From positions 1 through 23,108 of the IMG/VR virus record IMGVR_UViG_3300043429_000487: a stretch of DNA of 23,108 nt. One strand, written 5' to 3'. This DNA is from a virus. A model generated the notes under the pieces. That model did no database searches, was not told where the DNA came from, and was given only the letters and a program-made list of their open reading frames with translations. Below are positions 1 through 10,278 of this stretch, piece after piece. A program made the translations under genes and the position numbers. Each line of letters starts with the position of its first letter. The stretch's first letter is position 1.

Positions 1-2991
1 CTAAATAACGAAACAAATAAAGTTAGGGTTGATTCTATATTAGAATCATTCTTTGCCGGATGTAGAAAATATGATTTATATGAATTGGCGAAGAAATATT
101 ATATGATTAATCCTAATGATTTATATCAGTTACAACAAGCGATTACATCAAAAGAATTGACAAGTGAACAAATTCAGTTTGCTAAAAATACAATTCAAAC
201 AGGATATCAATCACCGACAGGTGCTGATGAAACTATTGTAGTTCCATTTGATACAAAATATTTTGACAAATATTTAAATTTTGGACTTTATTTTGGAAAT
301 GATTTTCCAACTGTCAATGGTCAAAATTACACTGTGGAATATACTAGATATACATCTGAATATAATAGAAATGTTTATAACACTAACTCAAAAAATAAAA
401 ATCCTGAACAAACAAATAACTTCTTTGATTCTGTTGTAATACCTAACTATTCGGTAATGACTGCATTTACTGATGATATAGCATATCAGTTAACACAGAA
501 TAAAGAAGGGAATCTTACAATAGTATTTGACGCGAGTTGTTCTGCACCTGCAAGTAAAGGATATAATTTGGAGTTATCGAAAAGAAGAATTGAATCAACA
601 ATTTTATTTTTTACCGAAAATCCTAAATTAAAACCGTTTATTGATAGTGGAAGATTAATTGTTAATTCAGTTAACAATCGTGCATTAGGGGAAACAACCA
701 CGTCTAACCCCAAAGTTTATAAAATGGGAAATACTACTGCGTCAACTATTGATGTGAACGCATTTTCGGCAGGACAAACTATTAATTGCACAGACAATGA
801 TGTAAAAGCGGTTGGTGGAGATACAACAGTTGGTAGTAATGATGTTTTCACATACAATGCGATGGCGTGTAGAAGAACATATATTAATTCAATTGTTAGC
901 ACGTTATCAACAACACAACCCAAACCTCAAGAATTAGTTCCACAATATGCTGATGTGTTGGTTGGTAATGTTGTGACTCAAACAAAACAAGTTCCTGTTG
1001 TTGAGGAGAATTATGTTTTGAAAAATAATATAACAAAAAGAGTATTAAGAGCCTTATTATCTGAATGTGATTATTTTGAAACCATTAAAGAGGAAACCCC
1101 TATGGTTTTCGATAATTTGAAAGATAAGTTGAAATTTTTTCACCCATCTTTTCACTCTACAACACCTGAAGGTTTAAATAGTAGGTTGACATTTTTACAA
1201 CAATGTATGAGACCCGGTGATACTATTCCGACAATTAAAGATATTAATGGTAAATCTGAATTACAATATAATAATGCAATTAACACTGCGTTTGGAACTC
1301 CACCTGTATTAGTGTTGAGGGTTGGAGATTTCTATAATACTAAAATTATCCCAACATCGTTAAACATAACGTATGAAGAATTGGATTTAAACCCTGAAGG
1401 TATAGGAGTTCAACCTATGATTGCCAATATTACAATGGGATTTAATTTCGTTGGGGGTAGTGGTTTAAAAAGTTCAATAGATAGGTTACAAAATGCGTTA
1501 ACATTTAATTTCTATGCGAACACTGAAATGTGGGATGATAGAGCAGATGTTACTGATGATAGTTACAAAGTGCTTGACACAGAGTTTCTTAATGCGATTG
1601 GAAACCCACCACCACCTACAATTAACCAAACGACCCCAAATCCGGGACAGACAAACAACACCACAATTGGAACAGTTCTTACTACCACTATAAATGAGTA
1701 TGAGACAGGAACAATATCATATTCGGATTATATGACAAGATTTAAAACTGATACTCAAACTTATTTCCAAACTGTGGTTAATAAGTTAAGAGAAAGTGTG
1801 AATCAATATAATAATGCGGTTCGTCAAGAATGGATTATTAATAGAAATTATACAAGGGGTAACTTTAATGCCAATGGTGCTGAAGTTGTGTTATTTGGTA
1901 AACCTGAAAATATTGGGACAAGATTTGATGCGATAACATCTGAGTATGTTAAAAATATTAAAGATGGTAATGACCAGTTCATTAGTTTTATGTCAGGAAC
2001 AAGTAAGGCATTCAGCACTAAAGTTATTAGACAATTGACAGATAATCTTATTAATTATGTTAATAACAAAAAAGGTAGTTTCCAAAATGGATTGACAACG
2101 ATTACACAAAGTTTGGTGAATAACGAACAATTATATTTACAGACTATTGGTAGAATTAATACAATAACATACGACAGTAAGGTTAATGTTGGAACCGATG
2201 GATTCCAAGAACCAAACGGTAATGTAAAAATATTGATAACTAGTGGAACAACAGAAGTTGATGCAAGTTCACAAAATGTTGCAGACACACTTTCAGAGTT
2301 GATTGAGGATGTAAAGAAAGTAATTGTAGATATTAACACCTTCCAAACTTTGACACAAACAGAAACTAGTTTCGTATATAGTGTTGATAAACAAAATTAC
2401 TCTGGTAAATTAGTTTATGAAGTTGCTGCTGTAGGTGGTAAAACAACCGAATTGACAGTTGAAGAAGTATTCAAACCATTCAGTCGAAAAACTAAAAATT
2501 TAGGGGTTGGGTTAAATATTTCATTACAAGATAGTAGAGTATTTAGAAGAGCATATATGTTATTATCAGATGACATAATGGATGACAAAAAATATCAATC
2601 TTTTAAAAACGCATTGATAGGTAATATTATAAATAATCCATCATTGTTGGGTAATGGGTCAACGGATGTTGAAAAAGTATTCGACGCTTATTGGTTGGAA
2701 CATGCAAAACCAATATTCAATGATGAGACAAATATAACGAAAGAATTTATTGATTACATGGAAAAAAATGTGTTGAAAAACTATATAAATTATACACCAT
2801 ATACAACCAAGAAAAGAGTATTTACATATACAACAGAAAACACTGCGGTTCCTGAAAAGATAGAATCACAAAAATTATTAATAAAAGGATTGGGTGCAAC
2901 CCAAAATCAAAATACTGATTCAAATAAATGGAATGATACTCCTAGTGGTGGGGGAACGGGAGTATATGTATCTAAAGCAAAATTAAATTAA
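1..2991 (+). CDS. Large virion-block protein with OmpA-like domain (5' end outside window)
   Basis: The reading frame is open from the first base of the window (LNNETNKVRVDSILESFF and on), so the TTG at 85 is not the start and the N-terminus lies upstream; about 996 residues are visible. Nucleotides about 511-700 encode an OmpA C-terminal-like segment: a strand ending FDAS, then YNLELSKRRIESTILFF, matching the family pattern N-x-x-L-S-x-x-R, then a GRLIVNSVNNRALGET strand. A later RRTYINSIV near 870 resembles the closing strand of that fold. OmpA-like domains bind peptidoglycan in cellular proteins. The remaining two thirds are not recognised; Asn, Thr and Gln are abundant and no membrane segment or signal peptide is visible. 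The stop overlaps the next start by one base (TAATG), so it is co-translated with the gp53-like and hub-like genes. A tail or baseplate role is inferred from these neighbours; the OmpA-like call rests on motif reading alone. Confidence 0.75.
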   Translation, partial: LNNETNKVRVDSILESFFAGCRKYDLYELAKKYYMINPNDLYQLQQAITSKELTSEQIQFAKNTIQTGYQSPTGADETIVVPFDTKYFDKYLNFGLYFGNDFPTVNGQNYTVEYTRYTSEYNRNVYNTNSKNKNPEQTNNFFDSVVIPNYSVMTAFTDDIAYQLTQNKEGNLTIVFDASCSAPASKGYNLELSKRRIESTILFFTENPKLKPFIDSGRLIVNSVNNRALGETTTSNPKVYKMGNTTASTIDVNAFSAGQTINCTDNDVKAVGGDTTVGSNDVFTYNAMACRRTYINSIVSTLSTTQPKPQELVPQYADVLVGNVVTQTKQVPVVEENYVLKNNITKRVLRALLSECDYFETIKEETPMVFDNLKDKLKFFHPSFHSTTPEGLNSRLTFLQQCMRPGDTIPTIKDINGKSELQYNNAINTAFGTPPVLVLRVGDFYNTKIIPTSLNITYEELDLNPEGIGVQPMIANITMGFNFVGGSGLKSSIDRLQNALTFNFYANTEMWDDRADVTDDSYKVLDTEFLNAIGNPPPPTINQTTPNPGQTNNTTIGTVLTTTINEYETGTISYSDYMTRFKTDTQTYFQTVVNKLRESVNQYNNAVRQEWIINRNYTRGNFNANGAEVVLFGKPENIGTRFDAITSEYVKNIKDGNDQFISFMSGTSKAFSTKVIRQLTDNLINYVNNKKGSFQNGLTTITQSLVNNEQLYLQTIGRINTITYDSKVNVGTDGFQEPNGNVKILITSGTTEVDASSQNVADTLSELIEDVKKVIVDINTFQTLTQTETSFVYSVDKQNYSGKLVYEVAAVGGKTTELTVEEVFKPFSRKTKNLGVGLNISLQDSRVFRRAYMLLSDDIMDDKKYQSFKNALIGNIINNPSLLGNGSTDVEKVFDAYWLEHAKPIFNDETNITKEFIDYMEKNVLKNYINYTPYTTKKRVFTYTTENTAVPEKIESQKLLIKGLGATQNQNTDSNKWNDTPSGGGTGVYVSKAKLN

Positions 2992-3314
2992 TGGCGTTTC
3001 CATATTATAATCGATATAGTGAATTCTTAATAAATGGTGAGCAAACAGTAGTTCCATTTGTTCAGATACCTCAAAAGGTTACTGATAAAACATACATTTA
3101 TAAAGTTGGTAAAAGTAGATTGGATAGAGTCTCCCAAGAATTTTATAATTCACCTGTATTTAACTGGTTGATATTGCAAGCAAATCCACAATTTGGTGGG
3201 TTAGAAAATAATATTTATGATGGTGCTATATTGATTATTCCTTTTCCTTTAATACCATCCTTACAAGATTATAAAGCAGCATTAGAAAACCATTTCTATT
3301 ATTATGGCAGGTAA
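2991..3314 (+). CDS. gp53-like baseplate wedge protein (LysM-like)
   Basis: A 107-aa protein of the T4 gp53 / LysM-like baseplate type. It opens with an aromatic segment (FPYYNRYSEFLINGE). It then shows the diagnostic stretch YKVGKSRLDRVSQEFYNS followed by FNWLILQANPQ and IYDGAILIIPFP, which is the pattern 'G-x-x-R-L-D-x-(I/V)-(A/S)-x-x-(F/Y)-Y-x-x-P-x-x-x-W-x-(I/L)-x-x-A-N' ending in a 'G-x-x-L-x-I-P' strand. In T4, gp53 joins neighbouring baseplate wedges. The protein is shorter than T4 gp53 (about 196 aa) and keeps mainly the LysM-like core. Its ATG overlaps the upstream stop by one base, and its own end overlaps the next gene by 11 bases, indicating translational coupling in a baseplate operon. 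Confidence 0.8.
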   Translation: MAFPYYNRYSEFLINGEQTVVPFVQIPQKVTDKTYIYKVGKSRLDRVSQEFYNSPVFNWLILQANPQFGGLENNIYDGAILIIPFPLIPSLQDYKAALENHFYYYGR

Positions 3315-6300
3315 CATTCAAGGGGACACAAGTGGAAATATATTGGTTGAGTTTGATTACAACAATTTAATTGTTGTTGACCCAAACAAAACTATTGATA
3401 ACTTCGGTAATATCAAGGAAAGACTTGTTGACCACGAGAATATGGTAATGTTTGCAAACTTGGAAGCGGAAATGTTACCAAGAACAAAACTTGCCGTTGG
3501 AGGAACATCTCAAGATAGAATTAGAACAATATCTGTTGCCAAGATTAATTTTTTGAAACCAACAGAAAAAAATTACTTCACAAGTGGATATTATGATGAA
3601 CTGACAGGTAATGATACTGTCAACATGAGGGGGCAAAATCAACCCGCTGAAAAAACATATAGTGATAGTGAGGGTAATCCTTATATAAGAAACACCGTCC
3701 AAGATGAAAATGGTGTTGTTGAAAATGGACTTTTGGGTATAACACAGATTAATATATCAACAAACAGTTCTTTTGTCCCATCAGTTAAAATTGAATTGGA
3801 AGATGTTCAGGGTAAAGCCTTATTCCAATTAGGTAACAATTCACCATATGCCGCGTTTTTTAACTTACCATACCCACAATTTTATTTAACATTAAAAGGT
3901 TATTATGGACAGGCGATAAGATACCAGTTAAATCTTGAAAAATTTAACGCAAGATTCAACGGACAAACAGGAAATTACCAAATAAGTTTAGAATTTAGAG
4001 GATATAAGTTCAATATACTCACTGAAGTTTCTATGGGACATTTGTTGGCAACTCCACACATGTATTCCCAAATCTTTACTGTTAATAGTAACCCACAACA
4101 GTTACAAACTACAAATACAACAACACAACAACAATCAGCGACAGAGGCTAAAATAGCTGGTGAAGCAGCAAATAGTCCAAACAGTTTGGTTACACAGATA
4201 ACATCAGAAAGAGGTTATCAAAAAATTAGAGAAGTTTATAGTGATTATAAATCAAAAGGTTTGGTTCCAGCTGACCTTCCAGAACTAACTTTAGTTCAGT
4301 TGATGAATAAACTTGAAAATTTTGAAAACTTTATCATCAACTCATACCCAAAGGCCAATTTGGAACCTTTAACAAATATTAGAGACTATAAGAATGCTTT
4401 AAGTCAGTATTATGAAAGAGTAAGAGGAGGAGCCACTTCTTGGTTTAACGAGTTTTTGGATACCAAACCATTAGTATTAAAAGATAAAACTTTAGTTTTT
4501 GGTTTCAAAAAAAATTTGGACCAAACTGGAATTGATAATGCTAAAACCAAATTAGATACATTAGTAACAGAATACAATAATATATTAGCAAAAAACAAAA
4601 CTTTAGGTAAGAATAGTCCGAATGAAATAAAAAATAGTATTACAGTCAAAACGATTCAGATAGACGTTCCTGAATCAGATATAGATTGGGTAGCAACTAC
4701 GAGACAACAAACAGGAATACAACAACCAACACAAGGTGATGTGGATATTATAAAAAGAAATTATAATACACTTTATCTACCGGTAATAGAAACAACACAA
4801 AACCAATTAGTTAAACTGATATTACCAAGTTTTTATGTGTTTGAAGGAGATGGTCGGTTCAATAAAGAGATAACCTCAATGGAGGCTCAAGCAAACAAGA
4901 AGTTATCAGAATACGAAACGGCAATATCGGCTGATTTGGCAGATAGATTACAAAGTTCATCTTTAGGTTTAGGATTTAAACCGACAGTTAGAAACATAAT
5001 TGGTGTTATTATGGCATCGGCAGAAGCATTCATAAGGTTATTGGATGAGGTTCATACCAATGCTTGGGATGTTCGGGATGACCCAGTAAGAAAATCAGCG
5101 ATTTTAAATAACCCATCATCGGCACCTGGTTCAGATACAATCGACTTTTTGACTTTATCAGGAACACCTGTTTATCCTTGGCCGCAATTTTTTGTTGAGA
5201 CACCGGAAGATAAGAAAGGTAGATTCCAATTAAAATATATTGCGGATCCCTCAGTTGTGAATTTAACTCAAGGTTATCTGTATGATAAGTGGCCTGAAGT
5301 TGAATTTGTTGAGGAGTTTATGAAAGGTCTCACCCAAAAATTTAATCCACCAGTTGCACCCCCACCGTTGGAATCCACACAGGATACAAATATAATTAAC
5401 ATCAATGCTATTGAATATCCCCAACTTGGATTGGCATATTTGAATAAGTCTGAAATTAAGTTTCTATATGAAATTTGGGAGAGACAATTTTTAACTTCAC
5501 ACTACAATGGACTTATACGTGCAAACTTGAGTCAAACGACACAACTAATCAATTTAATAACCGAGGCGGAAGTTAACAACATTGTTAAAAGTTTGGGAAT
5601 AAGTTCTCCGTATTTAACATTCAAGTTAAAAAACTTTAATATAACGGCACAAAATTACCAAGATGTTCTTTTTAGTTCATCAAATGATGGAACGGGTAGG
5701 TCGTATCAGGATTTCATTCGTGATTTTTTTGTTACTCCATATATAAAAACAATAACAGAAAACTCATTTAGTATTCTCCCTACAACTGATTTGGGAAGAG
5801 TTCCTTTATATTCACCACAATCTCAAGCGTTACAAAGTTTGGTTAATTCACCAAACAATGAACCTATTTTATGTGATACATATCCGTTCACTAATTATAG
5901 TTGGGTTTCGAGTAATATGGCTGATTCAAAACAGAGTCAGTTATCCCAAGTTTACAATACGAATAGAACACTAAAAGTTTTTTCACCAAAGAACCTTATT
6001 GCCAATTTTACTGACGTATATAACTTTACTGAAAATAGACCAGTTACCAACTTCTCATACCTTAATGTTGGTCAGAACCCAACACAAGATGGTATTATAG
6101 ATTTTGATACGTTCTATATAAATAGAATCAGTAATTACAATAACTTCATACCTACTGAAGGATTGATGACAAATTATTCCCCATCGAAAAAACTATTTTA
6201 TGATAGTTCTGTTTCGATGTTGAACACTCCTTATTTTATAAACGCAATTCAAAATGGGGTATATAATCAAAGAAAGAAAGATTTATATCCTTATGTTCAG

Positions 6301-9300
6301 GCGGCATATTTGTTTATTAATTCATTACCGTTAGCGTCTCTTAAAGAAAAATATAAAACGTATAATGACGGAGCAACATCAAATTTAGATTATATTGCAT
6401 CCGTATTTAAAAAATACGGAGCCATTCACAAAATGCCATATGCGTGGATTTTGAAGATGGGTTCCGTTTGGCATAGATACAAAAAATATAAAGAAACAGG
6501 TGTTGACATAATCGACAGTGCTTGGAAAAACTTCGACTTTTTAGAGAACTATAGTCCTGTTCAGAGTTCAACAACTCAAACATATAGTTTCGATTACTCT
6601 CAAAAACCTGTCAACATAACATTACAAAATGAAACAACAGATTCAATAACTTTAAATGTTGGATTTTATCCTAAAGTTATTAATGACTTTAATTACTTCT
6701 ATAACGGATTTGATTTTTATAGTGGTTACACAAACGAAGAAATCCAAAGGAGTGTTAACTTGGGTCTAAAAGTATATAGTTACGGAACTTCAAACATATT
6801 TGGAGTTAACTATAATAATAAAACATTTGGAGAATCAACTTACTCGATATTAACTCCGAAACTATCAATTGTTTTGGAGGACCCAACGTGTAATCCGATA
6901 GATAACACAAAGAGCGGGGAATATTATATTGTCCCATCATTTGGAAGTAATGTGAATCAGTTAAATAGTGATGCGATTCAATCGGGAACTTTAGTTATTG
7001 ACCCAATCAATAACTCGAACATTTATAACGGAACAATTAGGAGTTTATGGGCGGCACCAAATTATGGATACTTTGATAGTAATTCATTGGTCAAACCAAC
7101 TCCTGAAGAATATATGAATAGTTTCTTTACTGGGTCAACAGAACAAACACCATTCAGATTATTAAACGAGGACAAATACTCAAAGATTGAAGAAATATTT
7201 TCAGTATTTGAAAAGAAAATTTTGGACCAGTTCGAAATAGAATTTTTGAATTTTACAAGAGCGGAAACCAATATCTACACTGGAGTTCAAATTGCAAGAT
7301 TAAACCAATCTTTGGTTGATATAAATTCATCGTATAAAAATTTCCAAGCATTATTCAAAAGTTTGATGGTTGTAAATTCACAACCACAGAACAATCAATC
7401 AACAGAAAGTGAGTATTTCAAACAAATTTTTAATAACCAACTTTCTAACTTTGCAAATACAATAAAGAACTTTTTGCAATATGATGTCATATTGAGATAT
7501 GGTAACCCCTCAAATTATAGAAGAAGAATTTTTGATTCATATCGGTCATATAATTCACAAACACAATATGTCACAAATCCAATACCATTTGAACCATATG
7601 TTCAAAATTCTCTACCATCATCAAATGGGACGACAACCTTGGCACAATCCAAATCAGCATATCCTGAGGCTTGGTTGACGTTAGAAACTGAAGTTGGATT
7701 CTCTACAATACCCGGATTTGAATATTCAAATACAGGTTCATATATAACTGACTTTTTTATAGATAACAACATCGAATTTTCAGAAGAAAATGTTGTGATT
7801 CTCGCTCCAATAATAAAAATGTATGCGACCCAAAAATCGCAGTATCAAAACTTTGGAGCCAGTCAGTTTAAAACACAACTAAATTCTTATTTGGAAGGTT
7901 CACAAAACCTACAAAACTATTTCCTAAACTCTGTATTATCAGGAGTGAAAGGTAAATTACCTGACCAACAACAATTACCTGAAAAGGCAATCGCGTCAGT
8001 AATCGATGGTCAACAAAGTAAGGTTGAAAACTATGAAGTTTTCAAAGCAATTAATGATAAGTGGATAGCAGGAAATAATTTTAACGAAAGAACTTTATTC
8101 GAAGATATTTTATTCTTGGATAGGGCTTCCCGAAATATAGGTGATACGATATTGATAGATATCTTTGATTTGAAGAATATGTTTTCTGAAAAATCTTTGA
8201 ACCAAGCAATGAGTGTTTATACATTCATTTCAGGAATATTAATCAAAAATAATTTCACCGTGATGAATCTTCCTGCATATGTCAATTTCTATAATGTCCA
8301 AGATGCAGATGGAACAACAATTCCACAACCAGAAGGTTCATTAGATTTTGCAAATAATATGTGGGGAACATTCCTAAATGTTGACTACAGAAATAGTAGT
8401 CCGAAAATGGTATGTTTTTATGTTGGTAAACCTTCACAATATCTGGCCTTACCAAAGGGTAACTTTAGATTTAGAGATGATGCGTTTGAGATGAGGAGGG
8501 CATCTGAAAATCCTTTAATTGAGAATCAAGAAAATAAAAAAGATTGGGCGTTATCTAATAAATGTGTTGGATTTAACGTGGATATTGGTATAAGGAACCA
8601 AAACATTTTCCATACATTTTCAGTATCACAGGATTCGGGTAAGGCAACATCTGAGTCTATCAACACCCAATTAAATATGGTTGACCAAGCAAATGGAAGA
8701 AATACTGCAACACAGAATGTTGGTCTATATAACTTATATAAGAATAGGTCATATCAATGCACAGTATCATCATTAGGTAATGCGTTACTTCAACCTACAA
8801 TGTATTTTAACTTACGACACGTTCCGATGTTTAACGGACCATATATGATATTACAGGTTGACCATGCAATCACACCTGGTAACTTTCAAACTACTTTTAC
8901 AGGGATTAGACAAGGAATATTTGATTTACCGTCGATAGATAATTTCTTACAGCAGATTAATCAAAACTTACTTACACGATTACAAGAATTAATTAAAGTA
9001 AGAAAGGATGACCCGGCAATTTCGGCAACTACCGACAATCAAAAAAGTGCGGATATTACAAATCAAGATGTTAATACAAAAGCGGAACAAAATAGTTGCA
9101 CCGCTAAACTTAATCCTTATTATGCAAGTCAACAATATGATAGGGCTTATGTTGCTAAAGATGCCACCCTCACAACTATAACACCAAAACAACTTTCGGA
9201 TGTATTACTTGCTAAAATACCTAACAATGAAAATTTAAGGTCCATAATTTATACTTTATGTTATCTCAAAACATTTGAAAAGGATAAATTTAACGCATTC

Positions 9301-10008
9301 GATAATAACTTTGTAACTTTAACGTTAACTGAAAATTTAAGTCCAAGTGATTCATTATTCTTGAGAACATATTCTTGTGTTAATACAAGTGAAAATAAAT
9401 CTGAACCAATTGCTAATTTCGAGTCATTAGATAAGTTCGTTGACTTTATGATTTCAAGATTAACACCGAATGTTAATTTAATTCTACAAGTTGGATTATT
9501 ACAATATTATGTTTGTAGTTGGCCTAAGACTAACGTTAGTTCAGATTATTTCTTATCGAATATTAGTCAATACGACAAAATAAAGGAGAAACTATATGAA
9601 GGTGTTAAATCCGCAGTTTCGGTTGGAGTAATTACTGAGTTAGAGGGTAAAACAATAGGATTAACAATCCAACTTTCAGAAAAAAAGGCACCAAATAAAC
9701 CGGGAGTAACACCAACGCCAAGTCCAAATCCGGTTGATATTTGTCCGCCACCATTGATAAGTTCTATTAGTCCACTAACAGGAATTACAGGAATAATTGT
9801 TCAAATTAACGGTAGAAATCTATTATCGACATCAGGAATCACATATAACAATATAGAAGTGGAGTTTAAAACTATTACAGTTTACAATGATGAAACAGTA
9901 AGATTCTCGATACCTGCTACGGTTCAACCATTACCACAAACTGGTAAAGTAAAAGTTAGGACAAAGTTTGGTAATGCAACCTCCACCCAAGATTTCACGC
10001 AATATTAA
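3304..10008 (+). CDS. Giant baseplate hub-like structural protein with C-terminal IPT/TIG-like domain
   Basis: A 2234-aa protein, by far the largest in the window. Residues about 140-260 (from LLGITQINISTNSSFVPSV, through NNSPYAAFFNLPYPQFYLTL and KGYYGQAIRYQLNL) read like the N-terminal part of tail or baseplate hub proteins of large myoviruses. Residues about 1815-1870 (YQCTVSSLGNALLQPTMYF, then FNGPYMILQVDHAITPGN and FQTTFTGI) resemble the C-terminal strand region of gp27 / late control D hub proteins. The last 85 or so residues (LISSISPLTGITG, VQINGRNLL, then alternating strands) look like an IPT/TIG immunoglobulin-like domain, common as an adhesive or spacing module on phage tails. The middle roughly 1500 residues are not assigned. 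It overlaps the gp53-like gene by 11 bases. The frame is clean throughout, with no sign of frameshift. The hub role is inferred from motifs plus context; the structural role is the safer statement. Confidence 0.7.
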   Translation: MAGNIQGDTSGNILVEFDYNNLIVVDPNKTIDNFGNIKERLVDHENMVMFANLEAEMLPRTKLAVGGTSQDRIRTISVAKINFLKPTEKNYFTSGYYDELTGNDTVNMRGQNQPAEKTYSDSEGNPYIRNTVQDENGVVENGLLGITQINISTNSSFVPSVKIELEDVQGKALFQLGNNSPYAAFFNLPYPQFYLTLKGYYGQAIRYQLNLEKFNARFNGQTGNYQISLEFRGYKFNILTEVSMGHLLATPHMYSQIFTVNSNPQQLQTTNTTTQQQSATEAKIAGEAANSPNSLVTQITSERGYQKIREVYSDYKSKGLVPADLPELTLVQLMNKLENFENFIINSYPKANLEPLTNIRDYKNALSQYYERVRGGATSWFNEFLDTKPLVLKDKTLVFGFKKNLDQTGIDNAKTKLDTLVTEYNNILAKNKTLGKNSPNEIKNSITVKTIQIDVPESDIDWVATTRQQTGIQQPTQGDVDIIKRNYNTLYLPVIETTQNQLVKLILPSFYVFEGDGRFNKEITSMEAQANKKLSEYETAISADLADRLQSSSLGLGFKPTVRNIIGVIMASAEAFIRLLDEVHTNAWDVRDDPVRKSAILNNPSSAPGSDTIDFLTLSGTPVYPWPQFFVETPEDKKGRFQLKYIADPSVVNLTQGYLYDKWPEVEFVEEFMKGLTQKFNPPVAPPPLESTQDTNIININAIEYPQLGLAYLNKSEIKFLYEIWERQFLTSHYNGLIRANLSQTTQLINLITEAEVNNIVKSLGISSPYLTFKLKNFNITAQNYQDVLFSSSNDGTGRSYQDFIRDFFVTPYIKTITENSFSILPTTDLGRVPLYSPQSQALQSLVNSPNNEPILCDTYPFTNYSWVSSNMADSKQSQLSQVYNTNRTLKVFSPKNLIANFTDVYNFTENRPVTNFSYLNVGQNPTQDGIIDFDTFYINRISNYNNFIPTEGLMTNYSPSKKLFYDSSVSMLNTPYFINAIQNGVYNQRKKDLYPYVQAAYLFINSLPLASLKEKYKTYNDGATSNLDYIASVFKKYGAIHKMPYAWILKMGSVWHRYKKYKETGVDIIDSAWKNFDFLENYSPVQSSTTQTYSFDYSQKPVNITLQNETTDSITLNVGFYPKVINDFNYFYNGFDFYSGYTNEEIQRSVNLGLKVYSYGTSNIFGVNYNNKTFGESTYSILTPKLSIVLEDPTCNPIDNTKSGEYYIVPSFGSNVNQLNSDAIQSGTLVIDPINNSNIYNGTIRSLWAAPNYGYFDSNSLVKPTPEEYMNSFFTGSTEQTPFRLLNEDKYSKIEEIFSVFEKKILDQFEIEFLNFTRAETNIYTGVQIARLNQSLVDINSSYKNFQALFKSLMVVNSQPQNNQSTESEYFKQIFNNQLSNFANTIKNFLQYDVILRYGNPSNYRRRIFDSYRSYNSQTQYVTNPIPFEPYVQNSLPSSNGTTTLAQSKSAYPEAWLTLETEVGFSTIPGFEYSNTGSYITDFFIDNNIEFSEENVVILAPIIKMYATQKSQYQNFGASQFKTQLNSYLEGSQNLQNYFLNSVLSGVKGKLPDQQQLPEKAIASVIDGQQSKVENYEVFKAINDKWIAGNNFNERTLFEDILFLDRASRNIGDTILIDIFDLKNMFSEKSLNQAMSVYTFISGILIKNNFTVMNLPAYVNFYNVQDADGTTIPQPEGSLDFANNMWGTFLNVDYRNSSPKMVCFYVGKPSQYLALPKGNFRFRDDAFEMRRASENPLIENQENKKDWALSNKCVGFNVDIGIRNQNIFHTFSVSQDSGKATSESINTQLNMVDQANGRNTATQNVGLYNLYKNRSYQCTVSSLGNALLQPTMYFNLRHVPMFNGPYMILQVDHAITPGNFQTTFTGIRQGIFDLPSIDNFLQQINQNLLTRLQELIKVRKDDPAISATTDNQKSADITNQDVNTKAEQNSCTAKLNPYYASQQYDRAYVAKDATLTTITPKQLSDVLLAKIPNNENLRSIIYTLCYLKTFEKDKFNAFDNNFVTLTLTENLSPSDSLFLRTYSCVNTSENKSEPIANFESLDKFVDFMISRLTPNVNLILQVGLLQYYVCSWPKTNVSSDYFLSNISQYDKIKEKLYEGVKSAVSVGVITELEGKTIGLTIQLSEKKAPNKPGVTPTPSPNPVDICPPPLISSISPLTGITGIIVQINGRNLLSTSGITYNNIEVEFKTITVYNDETVRFSIPATVQPLPQTGKVKVRTKFGNATSTQDFTQY

Positions 10009-10029
10009 TGAATTTAACAATAAATCGTA

Positions 10030-10037
10030 TATTTATA
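10030..10037 (+). promoter_or_regulatory. Candidate late promoter TATTTATA
   Basis: The octamer TATTTATA lies exactly 14 nt before the ATG at 10052. The same octamer with the same 14-nt spacing precedes the gp25-like gene (20660) and the last gene of the window (23071), and I found no other copy on the + strand. Its reverse complement is TATAAATA, the T4 late promoter octamer, but here the orientation relative to the gene is inverted. The promoter role is inferred. Confidence 0.55.
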
Positions 10038-10051
10038 ATAAAAGAATAATT

Positions 10052-10276
10052 ATGGATTTAAAATCTAATTTAGACAGTTATCTCGGAAAGAGAGGAAGAT
10101 ATTCCACTGAAGATAACGGAGATGGAACAAAACAAGTTTGTGATTTAGATACAGGTGATTGTTACACTATTAGAGAAAGAGACGGGTTAATCGAAAGAGC
10201 AGGACACCAAGTTACTTTGAATAGAAAAGTTAGAGTCGAAACCTCAAAAGGTATAAAACAATTATTAAACGGATAA
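10052..10276 (+). CDS. Small conserved-looking protein, function unknown
   Basis: A 74-aa protein beginning MDLKSNLDSYLGKRGRYS. I chose the ATG at 10052 over an in-frame ATG at 9968, because the longer form would overlap the giant gene by about 40 bases and the TATTTATA motif sits at its fixed 14-nt distance from 10052. The sequence has a CDLDTGDC pair of cysteines in what looks like a small beta-rich core (KQVCDLDTGDCYTIRERDG), followed by a basic C-terminal half. No family is recognised. It sits between the hub-like gene and the acidic coiled-coil gene, with 2 bases to the next ATG, so it probably belongs to the late block. Confidence 0.65.
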   Translation: MDLKSNLDSYLGKRGRYSTEDNGDGTKQVCDLDTGDCYTIRERDGLIERAGHQVTLNRKVRVETSKGIKQLLNG

Positions 10277-10278
10277 AA

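Noticed and set aside
85-87. TTG as start codon of the first large gene
   Set aside because: The frame is open without a stop back to base 1 and encodes plausible protein (LNNETNKVRVDSILESFF), so the gene begins outside the window.
9968-10051. Longer form of the 74-aa protein starting at 9968
   Set aside because: It would overlap the giant gene by about 40 bases and add residues of poor quality (MVMQPPPKISRN); the TATTTATA motif spacing points to 10052.
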